From positions 3,362,501 through 3,426,500 of the forward strand of contig NZ_CP034447.1 in assembly GCF_003952485.1 (NCBI RefSeq): DNA of 64,000 nt, read 5' to 3'. Below are positions 43,687 through 52,750 of the stretch, in pieces (the first letter of the stretch is position 1; every line of letters starts with the position of its first letter). The notes under the pieces are model-generated. The model was not told the origin of the DNA and ran no database searches. It saw only the letters and a program-made list of their open reading frames with translations. This DNA comes from Mesorhizobium sp. M1E.F.Ca.ET.045.02.1.1. Lineage in GTDB: Bacteria; Pseudomonadota; Alphaproteobacteria; Rhizobiales; Rhizobiaceae. A program made the position numbers and the translations under genes.

Positions 43687-44121
43687 TCAGGGCCGGAGAT
43701 AGACATAGCCCTGGCGCTGCAGTTCCGCGAGGTTGACGACCCCGCCCTTCTCGGCGACCTGGAAGCCGTCGATCAGATCGGTGACGGCAATGTCCATGCC
43801 GCGCAATGTGTTGCCGCAGGCCTGTGGAACGAGCCCCTGCTGGACGAGGCCGGCAAACCGGCTGGATGTCGCGCCGGAAGCACTCTTCGCCTTGAAGGCG
43901 GCAAGCGCCGGGCCGTGCACGACCAGGACGATGTCGACGTTGCCGCCGGTGCCCTCATAGTGGTTCTTGATATTGCCGAGGACGAAATTGACCTTGTCGG
44001 CATCGCTGAGATGATAGGCGACCTTCAGCCTTTCCTCGTTCAAGGCGGCACTTGCCTGGCGCAGGCCGAAAAGGCCGGCCGCTCCGGCCAGGCCGGCGCG
44101 GAAAATGTCACGGCGCAGCAT
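43687..44121 (-). CDS. Tat-exported DsrE-family protein
   Basis: 144 residues from ATG 44121, which follows GAGGAGG. It begins with a twin-arginine-type signal (MLRRDIFRAGLAGAAGLFGL...ASA). The rest is a DsrE/DsrF-like fold (KVAYHLSDADKVNFVLGNIKNHYE...VDIVLVVHGPALAAFKAK). Members shuttle sulfur or are uncharacterised; a conserved Cys occurs in QACGNTLRGM. Periplasmic by inference. Divergent from the next gene. Confidence 0.8.
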   Translation of the reverse strand: MLRRDIFRAGLAGAAGLFGLRQASAALNEERLKVAYHLSDADKVNFVLGNIKNHYEGTGGNVDIVLVVHGPALAAFKAKSASGATSSRFAGLVQQGLVPQACGNTLRGMDIAVTDLIDGFQVAEKGGVVNLAELQRQGYVYLRP

Positions 44122-44180
44122 CGTATCCTCCTCGATTCGCCGGCTCTCGCAATTTTGCGTGGTCCGGGGCGTCACTGCCT

Positions 44181-44240
44181 TTTGTTCTTACGCAATTGCG
44201 GGCGGAAAACCGCCGCACACTTTTCCTGGAACTGCTCCTA
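44181..44240 (+). repeat. Interspersed repeat, family B copy 2
   Basis: TTACGCAATTGCGGGCGGAAAACC then GCACACTTTTCCTGGAACTGC. Matches the layout of 37637-37690. It sits in the divergent promoter region of the DsrE-like and exported duplicated-domain genes. Confidence 0.6.
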
Positions 44241-44282
44241 GACTAGCATAAATCACAGTCCTGTCGGTGCGAGGAGGGTGGC

Positions 44283-45365
44283 ATGACGTCAAGGATGGTT
44301 GGGGGCGCGGCGCTCGGCGCGGCACTGTTCATTTCTGGCGCCGCGCTTGCCGAGGACGCTCTCAAACTCACCGAATTGAGCCCCAACGGCGCCGACGCCT
44401 GCTTCGGCCGCGTCTATGATGCCGCCCATCTCAAGGCGCATCCGCACCAGAAGGTCGCGCGCATCTTCTTCTACTATGGCCATGACCCCGTCAGCCGGCC
44501 GAACGAGGAACCCGCCACTGACGCCGACAGCTCCTATAATGGCTTCCTCACCACCACGGTGCGCGGTGCCAAGGCGCCGGAATGGACCGGCGGCTGGTGC
44601 AACAAGGAGGATCCGGACGACAAGGCGAGCGGCATCCGTTGCGGCATGGATTGCGATCGCACGCTCGCCTCGCTCAAGGTCGACGAGAAGGGGCGGCTGA
44701 TCCTCACCGATCTGCAGCCCGACGTGTATCTCGACGCGGGCGCGGAGGAGGATCTCGGCAAGGCGGAATACAACAAGCAGGCGCTGGGCAGCGAAGACGA
44801 CAATTTCCGCCTCGATCCGATGCCGGCCGCCAACTGCAAGGCGGAGTTCGCGCGCATCGATCCGATCGATCCGGCGCTGGGCGCGCCACTGCGCGAACGG
44901 CTGAAGCCAGACCAACCCTTCTGCTACGGCCGCGACTATGACGACGCGCATCTGAAGTCGCATCCCGACCAGGTGACGCAGTCGATCCGCGTCTTCCGCG
45001 GTCCGATCGAGCTCGCTTCCTTCGCCGCCGGCGGCGATACCGCCAACTGGCCCGACGGCGCCGATATCGCGGTGTCGGTGACGACCAGGCAGAAGGGAGC
45101 CAAGGTTACCCAGACCTATACCTGCCAGGGCGAGGCCGACCAGTGGCGCTGCTCAGCAAGTTCGAAGATGAGCGATTTTGCCTGCGACATCTCGCAGAAG
45201 GAGATTTTCCTCAAGCGCGGCGCCGGCGGCACGATGATGCTGGCCAACCCCAACAGCGCGCTCGCCATCGTCGACCTCTGCTCGAAGGCCGCGAGTGGCA
45301 AGACGAAATCCGACGACAAGGTCTATAGGCTGAACCCGATGCCCCAATCGGCCTGCACGCCATAA
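44283..45365 (+). CDS. Exported protein with an internal tandem duplication
   Basis: 360 residues with a signal peptide (MTSRMVGGAALGAALFISGAALA, cut near residue 23). The mature part has two related halves. ACFGRVYDAAHLKAHPHQKVARI (about 39-61) is echoed by FCYGRDYDDAHLKSHPDQVTQSI (about 213-235). NFRLDPMPAANC (about 176-187) is echoed by VYRLNPMPQSAC at the end. Several Cys are spaced alike in both halves and may form disulfides. No known family is recognised; probably a periplasmic binding or structural protein. Confidence 0.75.
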   Translation: MTSRMVGGAALGAALFISGAALAEDALKLTELSPNGADACFGRVYDAAHLKAHPHQKVARIFFYYGHDPVSRPNEEPATDADSSYNGFLTTTVRGAKAPEWTGGWCNKEDPDDKASGIRCGMDCDRTLASLKVDEKGRLILTDLQPDVYLDAGAEEDLGKAEYNKQALGSEDDNFRLDPMPAANCKAEFARIDPIDPALGAPLRERLKPDQPFCYGRDYDDAHLKSHPDQVTQSIRVFRGPIELASFAAGGDTANWPDGADIAVSVTTRQKGAKVTQTYTCQGEADQWRCSASSKMSDFACDISQKEIFLKRGAGGTMMLANPNSALAIVDLCSKAASGKTKSDDKVYRLNPMPQSACTP

Positions 45366-45369
45366 CTTT

Positions 45370-45437
45370 CGCTTCGTCATTCTATAGCGGAGCAAGGAGC
45401 GAAGCGACGCGGCGCAGACCATAGAATCCCGGGAGGC
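45370..45437. repeat. Probable interspersed repeat, family C
   Basis: Sequence of the type CTTCGTCATTCTATAGCGGAGCAAGGAGCGAAGCGACGCGGCGCAGACCATAGAATCC. It resembles a repeat widely scattered in Mesorhizobium intergenic DNA; inner pairing TTCTAT/ATAGAA is visible. Only one copy is in this window. Confidence 0.5.
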
Positions 45438-45473
45438 TTCGCCGAAACTTCCAAGGCTGCGATACGAATTGCC

Positions 45474-46421
45474 TTACGCGAAAGGCACCGCCGTCGTGCC
45501 CCTCGGCAGCTTGGCCTCGTCGTCCGGCTCGACATGGATGGTGACGCGCACGGAGGGGATCTCGGCCTTCAGCGCGTCCTCGATGCGGTCGCAGATGACA
45601 TGGCTGGCGCCGACCGTCATGTCCGCGTCGACGACCAGGTGAAACTCGATGAAGGTGGCGCGCCCGGCAATGCGCGTCTTCAGGTCATGCACCTCGATTG
45701 CGCCCTTCGAATTGGCCGAGATGACGTCGCGGATTTGTATGTGCTCATGGCTGTCGACGGCGCGGTCCATCAGCCCGTTCATCGACGAGCCGATGACATG
45801 CCAGCCCTGCCACAGGATGTTGAGCGCGACAATGACGGCAAGCGCCGGGTCGAGGATCTGCCAGCCGGTCAGGACCGCGCTGACAAGGCCGCCGAACACG
45901 CCGACGGATGTCACCACATCGGTCATGATGTGCTGGCCGTCGGCGACCAGAGCCGGCGACTTCGCGTTCCGGCCGGAGCTGATCAGGGTCCAGGCCCAGA
46001 TCGCGTTGATGACGGTCGCCACGCCGTTGACGGCAAGGCCTGTCCAGGGCTGCTCTAGCGGAGCCGGATGCTGCCAGGATAGCCACACCTCGTTGAGGAT
46101 CAGGAGGGCTGCGACGATAATCAGCACGCCCTCGAGAACGGCGGAGAAATACTCGGCCTTGTGATGGCCGAAGGGATGGTCCTGATCGGCGGGCTTGTAG
46201 CTGACCTGGATCGCCCAGAAAGCGGCGGCCGAAGCGATGACATTGACGATCGATTCGGCCGCGTCCGAATAGAGCGCGACCGAGCCGGTGATGTACCAGG
46301 CGGCGACCTTGAGGGCGAGCACGACACCGGCGACGACGATCGACCAGAAGGCCAGCCTTTCGACCTTCTGCCTGGTCGCGGCTTTCGCCGCGGCCGCTGT
46401 CATGTCCCGCGCTTCCGTCAT
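45474..46421 (-). CDS. Cation diffusion facilitator (CDF) metal exporter
   Basis: 315 residues with six hydrophobic helices. The TM2 site is YSDAAES, HPFGHHKAEYF lies in the loop, and the TM5 site is DGQHIMTD, giving the HxxxD and SDxxxS metal ligands. A C-terminal cytoplasmic domain follows. It exports Zn2+, Fe2+ or similar divalent ions. Its start lies 5 bp after the trpE(G) stop, so it is probably cotranscribed with it, which is unusual for a metal exporter. Confidence 0.92.
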   Translation of the reverse strand: MTEARDMTAAAAKAATRQKVERLAFWSIVVAGVVLALKVAAWYITGSVALYSDAAESIVNVIASAAAFWAIQVSYKPADQDHPFGHHKAEYFSAVLEGVLIIVAALLILNEVWLSWQHPAPLEQPWTGLAVNGVATVINAIWAWTLISSGRNAKSPALVADGQHIMTDVVTSVGVFGGLVSAVLTGWQILDPALAVIVALNILWQGWHVIGSSMNGLMDRAVDSHEHIQIRDVISANSKGAIEVHDLKTRIAGRATFIEFHLVVDADMTVGASHVICDRIEDALKAEIPSVRVTIHVEPDDEAKLPRGTTAVPFA

Positions 46422-46426
46422 CGTCC

Positions 46427-48616
46427 CTACGCGGCCTTCTCCTTGGCCTTGCGGGGCAGATGCGCGACGATGTTCTCGATGATGCGCATGCCGGCATTGT
46501 GACCGAGCGTCATGATCGATTCCGGATGGAACTGCACGGCGGCGATCGGCTCCTTGCGGTGCTCGAAGGCCATGATGACGCCGTCCTCGGTCTCGGCGGT
46601 GACCACGAAATCATCCGGCAGGCGCACCGGGTCGGCGAAGATCGAGTGATAGCGGCCAACCGTCACTTCCTTCGGAAGCCCTGAGAAGATGATGCCGGGC
46701 TTCGAGACGCGGATGCGCGACGGCTTGCCGTGCATCGGGATGTGCAATTGCCTCAACTCGCCGCCATAGGCTTCGGCCAGCGCCTGCAGGCCGAGGCAGA
46801 CGCCGAATACCGGCAGGTCGCGGGCGCGAGCCCTCTTGATGGTCGCGGCGCAGTCGAAATCCTTCGGCGTGCCGGGGCCGGGCGAGAGCACGACGAGATC
46901 GGGCTTCAGCCGCTCGAAGACCTCTTCCGGCACCGGCGTGCGCACGGTCGAGACATTGGCTCCGGTCTGGCGGAAGTAGTTGGCCAGGGTGTGGACGAAG
47001 CTATCCTCGTGGTCGACCAACAGGATATTCACCCCGTCGCCGACGCGCGCGGTGGCGCGTTCGGCGCCGGTTGCGTTGCCGGTTTTGGCGTCGCGGATGG
47101 CGGAGAGCATGGCGGATGCCTTCAGTTCGGTTTCGGCTTCTTCTTCCTCGGGAACGCTGTCGAAAAGCAATGTGGCGCCGGCGCGCACTTCGGCGATGCC
47201 GTCCTTGATGCGGATGGTGCGCAGCGTCAGCCCGGTGTTCATGTCGCCGTTGAAGTTGACCATGCCGATCGCACCGCCATACCAGGCGCGCGGGCTCTTC
47301 TCGTTCTGCTCGATGAAGCGCATGGCCCAGAGTTTCGGCGCGCCGGTGACCGTGACCGCCCAGGCGTGCGACAGGAAGGCGTCGAAGGCATCCATGCCTT
47401 CGCGCAGCCGCCCTTCGATGTGGTCGACGGTATGGATCAGGCGCGAATACATCTCGATCTGGCGGCGCCCGATGACGCGCACCGAGCCAGGCTCGCAGAC
47501 GCGCGACTTGTCGTTGCGGTCGACGTCCGAGCACATGGTGAGCTCGGATTCGTCCTTCTTCGAATTGAGCAGCTTAAGGATCTGCTCACTGTCGGAAATG
47601 GCGTCGTCGCCGCGCTTGATGGTGCCGGAGATCGGGCAGGTCTCGACGCGGCGGCCATTGACGCGCACGAACATCTCCGGCGAGGCGCCGATCAGATATT
47701 CGTTTTCACCGAGATTGATGAAGAAGGAATAGGGCGAGGGGTTGATCGACTTCAGCTTGCGGGAGATGTCGGAGGGCTGGGTCTCGCAGCGTTCGTAGAA
47801 CATCTGGCCGGGCACGACCTCGAACAGGTCGCCGCGCTTGAAGCTCTCCATAGCCCGGCGCACCAGGTTCGCATATTCGCCCGGCTCATGGTCGCCGCGC
47901 GGCGGGATGCGGTCGGCGGTCTTGAAGGGCTCGACATGAGCATCGCGGGCCAAGCCTTCGGTCGAAAACCCTTCGCCGGAATAGTCGTAGCGGTCGGTCC
48001 AGGCCTTGGTCGAATAATGGTCGACGACCAGGATCTCGTCGGGCAGGAACAGCACCAGGTCGCGCTGGCTCTCCCTGCGCTCGAGCTTGTAGTCGACCGG
48101 GTCGAATTGGAAGGCGAGGTCGTAGCCGAAGGCGCCGTAAAGGCCGAGATTGGCATCCTCGGCGGTCTTGAACAGGGCGGTGATGGCGCGCAGCACGGTG
48201 AAGACGGACGGAACGCGGCTGCGCTCCTCCTCGGTGAAGACGCGGCCGGGCTTGGCGACATCGAGGCGAATGAGTTTTTTCGAGGTCTCGGCGATCGTCA
48301 CCTCGCTGATCTGGCCAAGCGCCTTGCCGATCAGCGGCAACAGCGCTTCGCCACGGGCGTTCAGCGCCTCGATGCGCATGGCGCGGCCACGCGCGGAGAT
48401 CACCAGCGGCGGGTCGATGATGGCCGTGTCCCAGCGCGTGTAGCGGCCCGGATACTCGTAGTTCGAGGAAAACACCGCGCCGCGGCGCGAATTCAGCCCT
48501 TCGACATAGGCGTCGATAGCGCCTTCATAGGGCTGGTCATGGCGTTCGCGGGTGATCGTCACCCCGCCCGCGGTGACGAAGCGCTCGGCTCCGTTGTCCA
48601 GAACTTTAGTCGTCAT
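46427..48616 (-). CDS. trpE: Anthranilate synthase, fused TrpE-TrpG
   Basis: 729 residues. The TrpE chorismate-binding part (to about 520) carries the feedback and catalytic blocks, for example [40 protein letters not shown] and [17 protein letters not shown]. After a linker, the glutamine amidotransferase part carries [10 protein letters not shown], the nucleophile in [16 protein letters not shown] and the His/Glu in [12 protein letters not shown]. It makes anthranilate from chorismate and glutamine. The fused form is typical of rhizobia. ATG 48616 follows GGAG at 7 nt; an upstream start at 48643 is rejected. The gene is governed by the leader attenuator just upstream. Confidence 0.97.
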   Translation of the reverse strand: MTTKVLDNGAERFVTAGGVTITRERHDQPYEGAIDAYVEGLNSRRGAVFSSNYEYPGRYTRWDTAIIDPPLVISARGRAMRIEALNARGEALLPLIGKALGQISEVTIAETSKKLIRLDVAKPGRVFTEEERSRVPSVFTVLRAITALFKTAEDANLGLYGAFGYDLAFQFDPVDYKLERRESQRDLVLFLPDEILVVDHYSTKAWTDRYDYSGEGFSTEGLARDAHVEPFKTADRIPPRGDHEPGEYANLVRRAMESFKRGDLFEVVPGQMFYERCETQPSDISRKLKSINPSPYSFFINLGENEYLIGASPEMFVRVNGRRVETCPISGTIKRGDDAISDSEQILKLLNSKKDESELTMCSDVDRNDKSRVCEPGSVRVIGRRQIEMYSRLIHTVDHIEGRLREGMDAFDAFLSHAWAVTVTGAPKLWAMRFIEQNEKSPRAWYGGAIGMVNFNGDMNTGLTLRTIRIKDGIAEVRAGATLLFDSVPEEEEAETELKASAMLSAIRDAKTGNATGAERATARVGDGVNILLVDHEDSFVHTLANYFRQTGANVSTVRTPVPEEVFERLKPDLVVLSPGPGTPKDFDCAATIKRARARDLPVFGVCLGLQALAEAYGGELRQLHIPMHGKPSRIRVSKPGIIFSGLPKEVTVGRYHSIFADPVRLPDDFVVTAETEDGVIMAFEHRKEPIAAVQFHPESIMTLGHNAGMRIIENIVAHLPRKAKEKAA

Positions 48617-48660
48617 TGCCGTCTCCATCAGCGTTTTGGGCAACGGACCCGGGAATGGCT

Positions 48661-48700
48661 TTAAAAAACAAATGGCCGCCCGGACATTCCGCTGCGGCCA
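48661..48700 (-). terminator. trp attenuator terminator
   Basis: On the minus strand TGGCCGC ... GCGGCCA followed by TTTGTTTTTT, 45 bp before the trpE(G) start. The first arm can instead pair with GCGGCC just after the trpL stop (antiterminator), and that region can pair through GTTCGAACGC with GCGTTCGAAC inside trpL. Confidence 0.88.
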
Positions 48701-48738
48701 CCCTCTCTTTCACGCACGCGCGTTCGAACCGGCCGCTG

Positions 48739-48783
48739 TCAGCGAGCCCACCACCAAACGGTCTTGTTCGAACGCATGTTCAT
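48739..48783 (-). CDS. trpL: Trp leader peptide (peTrpL-like)
   Basis: A 14-residue ORF, MNMRSNKTVWWWAR, with three consecutive Trp codons and GGGAG upstream of ATG 48783. The WWWAR ending matches the Sinorhizobium meliloti trpL peptide. Under Trp starvation, ribosomes stall at TGG TGG TGG and prevent the terminator 48661-48700, allowing trpE(G) transcription. In S. meliloti both the terminated RNA (rnTrpL) and the released peptide also act in trans; whether this holds here is inference. Confidence 0.92.
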   Translation of the reverse strand: MNMRSNKTVWWWAR

Positions 48784-48865
48784 GGCGACTCCCATAGCGG
48801 CGAATGACGACCCGCGCAACTGGATTTCACGCGGATGGTGAAAGCCTGATGGCCTTTGTCCGATG

Positions 48866-48910
48866 CATGTCGTTCGCCCAAAACCGCTGCGCGCTTTTGG
48901 GCGACATGCG
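48866..48910 (+). repeat. Interspersed hairpin repeat, family A copy
   Basis: GCATGTC/GACATGC outer arms and GCCCAAAA/TTTTGGGC inner arms. It ends one base before the stop codon of the desuccinylase-like gene and lies upstream of trpL. Confidence 0.78.
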
Positions 48911-49966
48911 TCAATCCTCCAGCGTGCCCGAGCGCGCGTCGCCGCTCCGCTTGTCGCCGGCGAGCTTCAGCAGATCCTCGCCGGCGCGGATGATGCGGCG
49001 CGAACGGCGGGTCAGGATGAAGCCCGACTGCGGCGCGAAGACTTCGGTGCGGCCGCCCACTTCGCCAGGCGCATGGACGATTGTGGCGAGCCTGTCGTCC
49101 TTGGCGACGCGGTCGCCCGGCTCGACGTGGTAGAGGATCGCGCCAGCCTTGGGCGATGGCATCATGTCGATGTTCTCGATCGGCACGACAGCCCCGGTGA
49201 AGTTGCCGGGCTTGGATACTGACCGATCCTGAATGACGCCTCGCATCACGAGCAGCCGATAGAGGCCTTCCGCATCGGCCTCGGCGAGCGCGCCGTCGAC
49301 ATCGAGCATACCGCGATATTCGACCGTGGTGACGACGCGGCGGTCGAAGCGCGACACATTTGCCGGCACATTCTGATATGGCATGATCGAGGCGCCCTCG
49401 AAGGTGCCGCTGCTGTCCTCGCTCCACAGCACTACGGCATCGACGCCCATGGCGGCGGCGCAATCGGCCATGGTCGGCCACAGGCTGGTGTGGATGTAGA
49501 GATAGGCGAGGCCCTCGTCGTCGCAATGCAGGTCGAGCACGATGTCGTGGCCGAGCGAGAGCTGCACCAGCCGCGTCTTCAGCCGCTGATCGGCGGTGCC
49601 AAGCGTAGTGTCAGGCAGGAACGCGGTGTCGGGCGCGGCAAGCAGCGGGAAGCCGCGGTTGAAATTGGTGCGGGTGCCGAGATGGAAGCGTCCCTGATGC
49701 TCGCCGAAATGATATTGGGCGCGGCCGATCGGATTGGCCCAGGGCACGACAGTGATGGCGCCCTTGATGCGGCCTTCCGCTTCCGCTGTGGCAAGCATCG
49801 GCATCAGCGCGTCGATGGCTACGACGCCCGGCAGTTCGCCGGCATGCAGGGCTGCCTGCAGATAGGCGGTTGGAGCCGTCTTGTCCGAGCCGTCAAAGCG
49901 AAAGACCGGAAATTCGTAAGTGGTGCCTTCGCCGTCGCCGGTGATGCGCTCGATCGTCTTGTGCAT
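48911..49966 (-). CDS. Succinylglutamate desuccinylase/aspartoacylase-family zinc carboxypeptidase-like protein
   Basis: 351 residues of the AstE/AspA M14-like family. The zinc ligands sit in LHAGELPG (HxxE) and DLHCDD (His). The C-terminal beta-domain has HVEPGDRVAKDDRLATI and AGEDLLKLAG. Hydrolyses an amide bond of an N-acyl amino acid or deoxyamide; substrate unknown. No arginine-catabolism genes are nearby, so AstE itself is unlikely. Confidence 0.87.
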   Translation of the reverse strand: MHKTIERITGDGEGTTYEFPVFRFDGSDKTAPTAYLQAALHAGELPGVVAIDALMPMLATAEAEGRIKGAITVVPWANPIGRAQYHFGEHQGRFHLGTRTNFNRGFPLLAAPDTAFLPDTTLGTADQRLKTRLVQLSLGHDIVLDLHCDDEGLAYLYIHTSLWPTMADCAAAMGVDAVVLWSEDSSGTFEGASIMPYQNVPANVSRFDRRVVTTVEYRGMLDVDGALAEADAEGLYRLLVMRGVIQDRSVSKPGNFTGAVVPIENIDMMPSPKAGAILYHVEPGDRVAKDDRLATIVHAPGEVGGRTEVFAPQSGFILTRRSRRIIRAGEDLLKLAGDKRSGDARSGTLED

Positions 49967-50104
49967 GGGTGTTTCCGATGGAGAGTCCAGACATGCATGT
50001 TTGCGGCAGAACTGTCGAGTGGTCCAGCCGGGCCGACCTGTGGGCGCAAGTCGGACCTTTCTGCGACCGGGCAGCGCCGGACGGGAGGGCGGCCGATCCG
50101 GGGC

Positions 50105-51481
50105 TCAGATGAGCGGCTTCAGCTCCTGGGCGATGGTCGGCAGAAGCTCCGAGACGTTGGGGTGGATATGCATGGCGCGCGCCAGCGTCGAGATCGTCGC
50201 CTTGGCATACATGAGGTCGAGCACTGAGTGGATCGCCTCGTCGCCACCCGGTCCGAGCACCGAGCAGCCGAGGATTTCGCCGGTGTCGGCATCGGCCAGG
50301 ATCCTCATGAAGCCTTGCGTCTCGCCTTTCTCGACGGCACGACCCACACGGGTCATCGGCCGCTGGCCGACGAGCGCGCGGCGGCCGGATTTCTTCACCG
50401 CTGCCTCCGTCATGCCGCAGCGGCCGAGCGGCGGATCGATATAGAGCGCATAGGCCTCGATGCGGTCGCTCACCCTGCGTGGATCGTTGTCGAGCAGATT
50501 TGCGGCCACGATTTCGTAGTCGTTGTAGGAGGTGTGCGTGAAGGCGCCCTTGCCGTTGCAGTCGCCCATCGCCCAGATGCCGGGCACGCTGGTGCGCAAC
50601 TGGTCGTCGACGACGATGTAGCCGTGCCGGTCGACCTCGACGCCGGCCTTGTCGAGGCCGAGATCGTCGGTGTTGGGGACGCGCCCGAGCGCCAGCAGCA
50701 CATGCGAGCCGACAGCCGGCGGCTTGCCCGCCGAGAAGGCAACAGCGATGCCATTGCCTTGCCTGGCGAAGGCGATGTCGTCGGCGCCGACATGGACTGT
50801 GATGCCCTCGTTTTCGAGGATCGACAGGATGGCGGCCGAGACGTCCTCGTCCTCGCGCCCGGCCAGGCGCAGCGCCTTCTCGATCACCGTGACCTCGGAG
50901 CCGAACCGGCGGAACATCTGCGCGAACTCGAGCGAGATGTAGCTGCCGCCGACGACGACGAGATGGCTGGGCAGCACATCGAGATCCATCATCGAGGAAT
51001 TGGTGAGATAGGGGATGTCGTTGACGCCGGGCAGGTCCGGCACGGCGGCGCGGCCGCCGGTGTTGAGGAAGATTTTTGGCGCGGTCAGCACATCGTTGCC
51101 GACGCGCACCGTGTCGCCGGATTCGAAGCGCGCATGGCCGCGATAGAGCGTGCATTTGTCCATGCTGGCGATCCAGTCTTCCAACCCGGCGCGGGAGGCG
51201 CCCGATACCTTGTCCTTGCGCGCCTTGATCGCCTTGTAGTCGACACCGACGGGACCACCGAGCGTCACGCCGTAGTCTGCGGCGCGGCGGGCAAGATGCG
51301 CGGCATAGGCGCTTGCCACCATCGTCTTGGTCGGGATGCAGCCTGTGTTGACGCAGGTGCCGCCGACCAGCTTGCGCTCGATCAGCGCCACGCTCATGCC
51401 GGCTGCGTTCAGCCGGCCGGCGAGCGGAGTGCCGGCCTGGCCGGCGCCGATGACGATGGCGTCGAAGTTCTTCGCGGTCAT
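50105..51481 (-). CDS. Mercuric-reductase-like FAD-dependent pyridine nucleotide-disulfide oxidoreductase
   Basis: 458 residues. FAD motif GAGQAGTPLAG, the redox-active disulfide GGTCVNTGCIPTKT, the NAD(P) motif VVVGGSYISLEFA, and the C-terminal HIHPNVSELLPT with the His-Glu couple are all present. It lacks the N-terminal HMA domain and the C-terminal Cys pair of true MerA, so Hg(II) reductase activity is doubtful; general disulfide or dihydrolipoamide-like chemistry is more likely. ATG 51481 overlaps the DUF4126 stop (ATGA). Confidence 0.9.
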   Translation of the reverse strand: MTAKNFDAIVIGAGQAGTPLAGRLNAAGMSVALIERKLVGGTCVNTGCIPTKTMVASAYAAHLARRAADYGVTLGGPVGVDYKAIKARKDKVSGASRAGLEDWIASMDKCTLYRGHARFESGDTVRVGNDVLTAPKIFLNTGGRAAVPDLPGVNDIPYLTNSSMMDLDVLPSHLVVVGGSYISLEFAQMFRRFGSEVTVIEKALRLAGREDEDVSAAILSILENEGITVHVGADDIAFARQGNGIAVAFSAGKPPAVGSHVLLALGRVPNTDDLGLDKAGVEVDRHGYIVVDDQLRTSVPGIWAMGDCNGKGAFTHTSYNDYEIVAANLLDNDPRRVSDRIEAYALYIDPPLGRCGMTEAAVKKSGRRALVGQRPMTRVGRAVEKGETQGFMRILADADTGEILGCSVLGPGGDEAIHSVLDLMYAKATISTLARAMHIHPNVSELLPTIAQELKPLI

Positions 51482-51939
51482 GCGACGGCCGCCACGATCA
51501 GCAGGCCGCCGATGATCGCCACGGCATCCTCGATGAAAGCAGCAGGCGGATCCTTGCCGAAGCTGGCGGCCAGCCGGCCACGCGCTTCGGCGCCGCCCAG
51601 CGTGCCGATCACCGCGCCGATCGCGCCGGCGACCAGGCCGCCGATGGTGGCGCCGCCGGTCGCGCCGATCACCGCGCCGCAGAAGGCGCCGACGACGATG
51701 CGCGTGCCGAACTGTTGCGGCACCTTGCGGCTCGGCGTCGACGGCAATTGATCGGTGACGAGTTCGACGATTGCCAGGATGGTGAAGATACCGACGGCGA
51801 TCCAGTGCCCCATGAAGCTCGCCCAGGTGCCGGCGACCGGCAACCAGCCGAGCCAAGCGCCCCAGGCAACAGTCGCCGGCGCCGTCATGGCGCGCAGGCC
51901 GGCAACGACGCCAATCAGCAATGCAAGGATGTAAAGCAT
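51478..51939 (-). CDS. DUF4126 membrane protein
   Basis: 153 residues from ATG 51939, preceded by GAGGGGG. Several hydrophobic helices with Gly/Ala-rich repeats (GAFCGAVIGATGGATIGGLVAGAIGAVIGTLGGAEARG), a pattern of small-residue helix packing. The family (DUF4126) is uncharacterised. Translationally coupled to the flavoprotein by ATGA, so the two may form a redox-linked membrane unit. Confidence 0.82.
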   Translation of the reverse strand: MLYILALLIGVVAGLRAMTAPATVAWGAWLGWLPVAGTWASFMGHWIAVGIFTILAIVELVTDQLPSTPSRKVPQQFGTRIVVGAFCGAVIGATGGATIGGLVAGAIGAVIGTLGGAEARGRLAASFGKDPPAAFIEDAVAIIGGLLIVAAVA

Positions 51940-52028
51940 GATTGACCCCCTCAAATTCAGGACCCTCGCACGGTCCCGACAAAGCAGGCTAGCATAGGCC
52001 GGGCGTTTGGCCACGGCTTTTCCCGAAA

Positions 52029-52131
52029 GCGCGCCGCGATCTTTCAGATTCGCTCCCTGCGCTTTAGGTTTTTGACTTTACGCATGTCTTTGTCCCGAAA
52101 CCGGTTCCCACCTTCGGGAGACATGCTTTTA
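52029..52131 (+). repeat. Interspersed repeat, family A copy 2
   Basis: Nearly identical to 15077-15176 over about 100 bp, ending in the hairpin GCATGTC/GACATGC (52082-52126) with inner CCCGAAA/TTCGGG. Confidence 0.8.
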
Positions 52132-52175
52132 GGGGCGGATTGTGCTTTGGCAGCAGCGGCATCGGAGGAGCGGCC

Positions 52176-52733
52176 ATGACGACAAGCGAGCGCATGAAGA
52201 TGGCGGCGGGTGAATGGTACACCTGCATCGACCCCGAGCTGGAAGCGCTGCGCATTGCCGCCCGCGATGCGCTGTTCGAGCACAACAGCCTGCCGCCACG
52301 GCAGCGCGGCGATATCGGCCCGGCTTTGCGGGCGCTGCTCGGCGGCGCGGGCGAAGGCGCGCGCATCGAAGCGCCGTTTCACTGCGCTTACGGCTTCAAC
52401 CTCTTCCTCGGCGAAGGCATCTTCCTCAATGCCGGCTGCACCATCCTCGATACCGCACCGGTGCGCATCGGCAAGGGCACGCTGCTTGGGCCGAATGTGC
52501 AGATCTACTGCGCCGAGCATCACCGAGAAGCCGCCGGCCGGCGCGCCGGGCTGGAGATCGCAAAGCCAGTGACGATCGGCGACAATGTCTGGATCGGCGG
52601 CAGCGCGGTGGTCCTTGCCGGCGTCGGCATCGGCGAGGGCGCTATCGTCGGCGCCGGCGCGGTGGTGACACGCGACGTGCCGGCCAATGCGACCGTTGTC
52701 GGCAATCCGGCGCGGGTGACCGGGAAGCGCTGA
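52176..52733 (+). CDS. Maltose/galactoside O-acetyltransferase-like (LbH) enzyme
   Basis: 185 residues. The maltose acetyltransferase N-terminal domain ([33 protein letters not shown]) is followed by left-handed beta-helix hexapeptide repeats ([38 protein letters not shown]...). The catalytic His is in CAEHHRE, and VGNPARV closes the fold. ATG 52176 follows GGAGGAG. Acetylates a sugar hydroxyl using acetyl-CoA. Confidence 0.93.
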   Translation: MTTSERMKMAAGEWYTCIDPELEALRIAARDALFEHNSLPPRQRGDIGPALRALLGGAGEGARIEAPFHCAYGFNLFLGEGIFLNAGCTILDTAPVRIGKGTLLGPNVQIYCAEHHREAAGRRAGLEIAKPVTIGDNVWIGGSAVVLAGVGIGEGAIVGAGAVVTRDVPANATVVGNPARVTGKR

Positions 52734-52750
52734 GGGCCAAGGCCGTCTTT

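Noticed and set aside
46730..48664. Long plus-strand open frame opposite trpE(G), 644 codons
   Set aside because: It is antisense to the clearly recognised trpE(G), made of low-complexity residues with no domain, and arises from the high GC codon bias.
50228..51751. Plus-strand frame of 507 codons opposite the flavoprotein
   Set aside because: Antisense shadow of a clear disulfide oxidoreductase.
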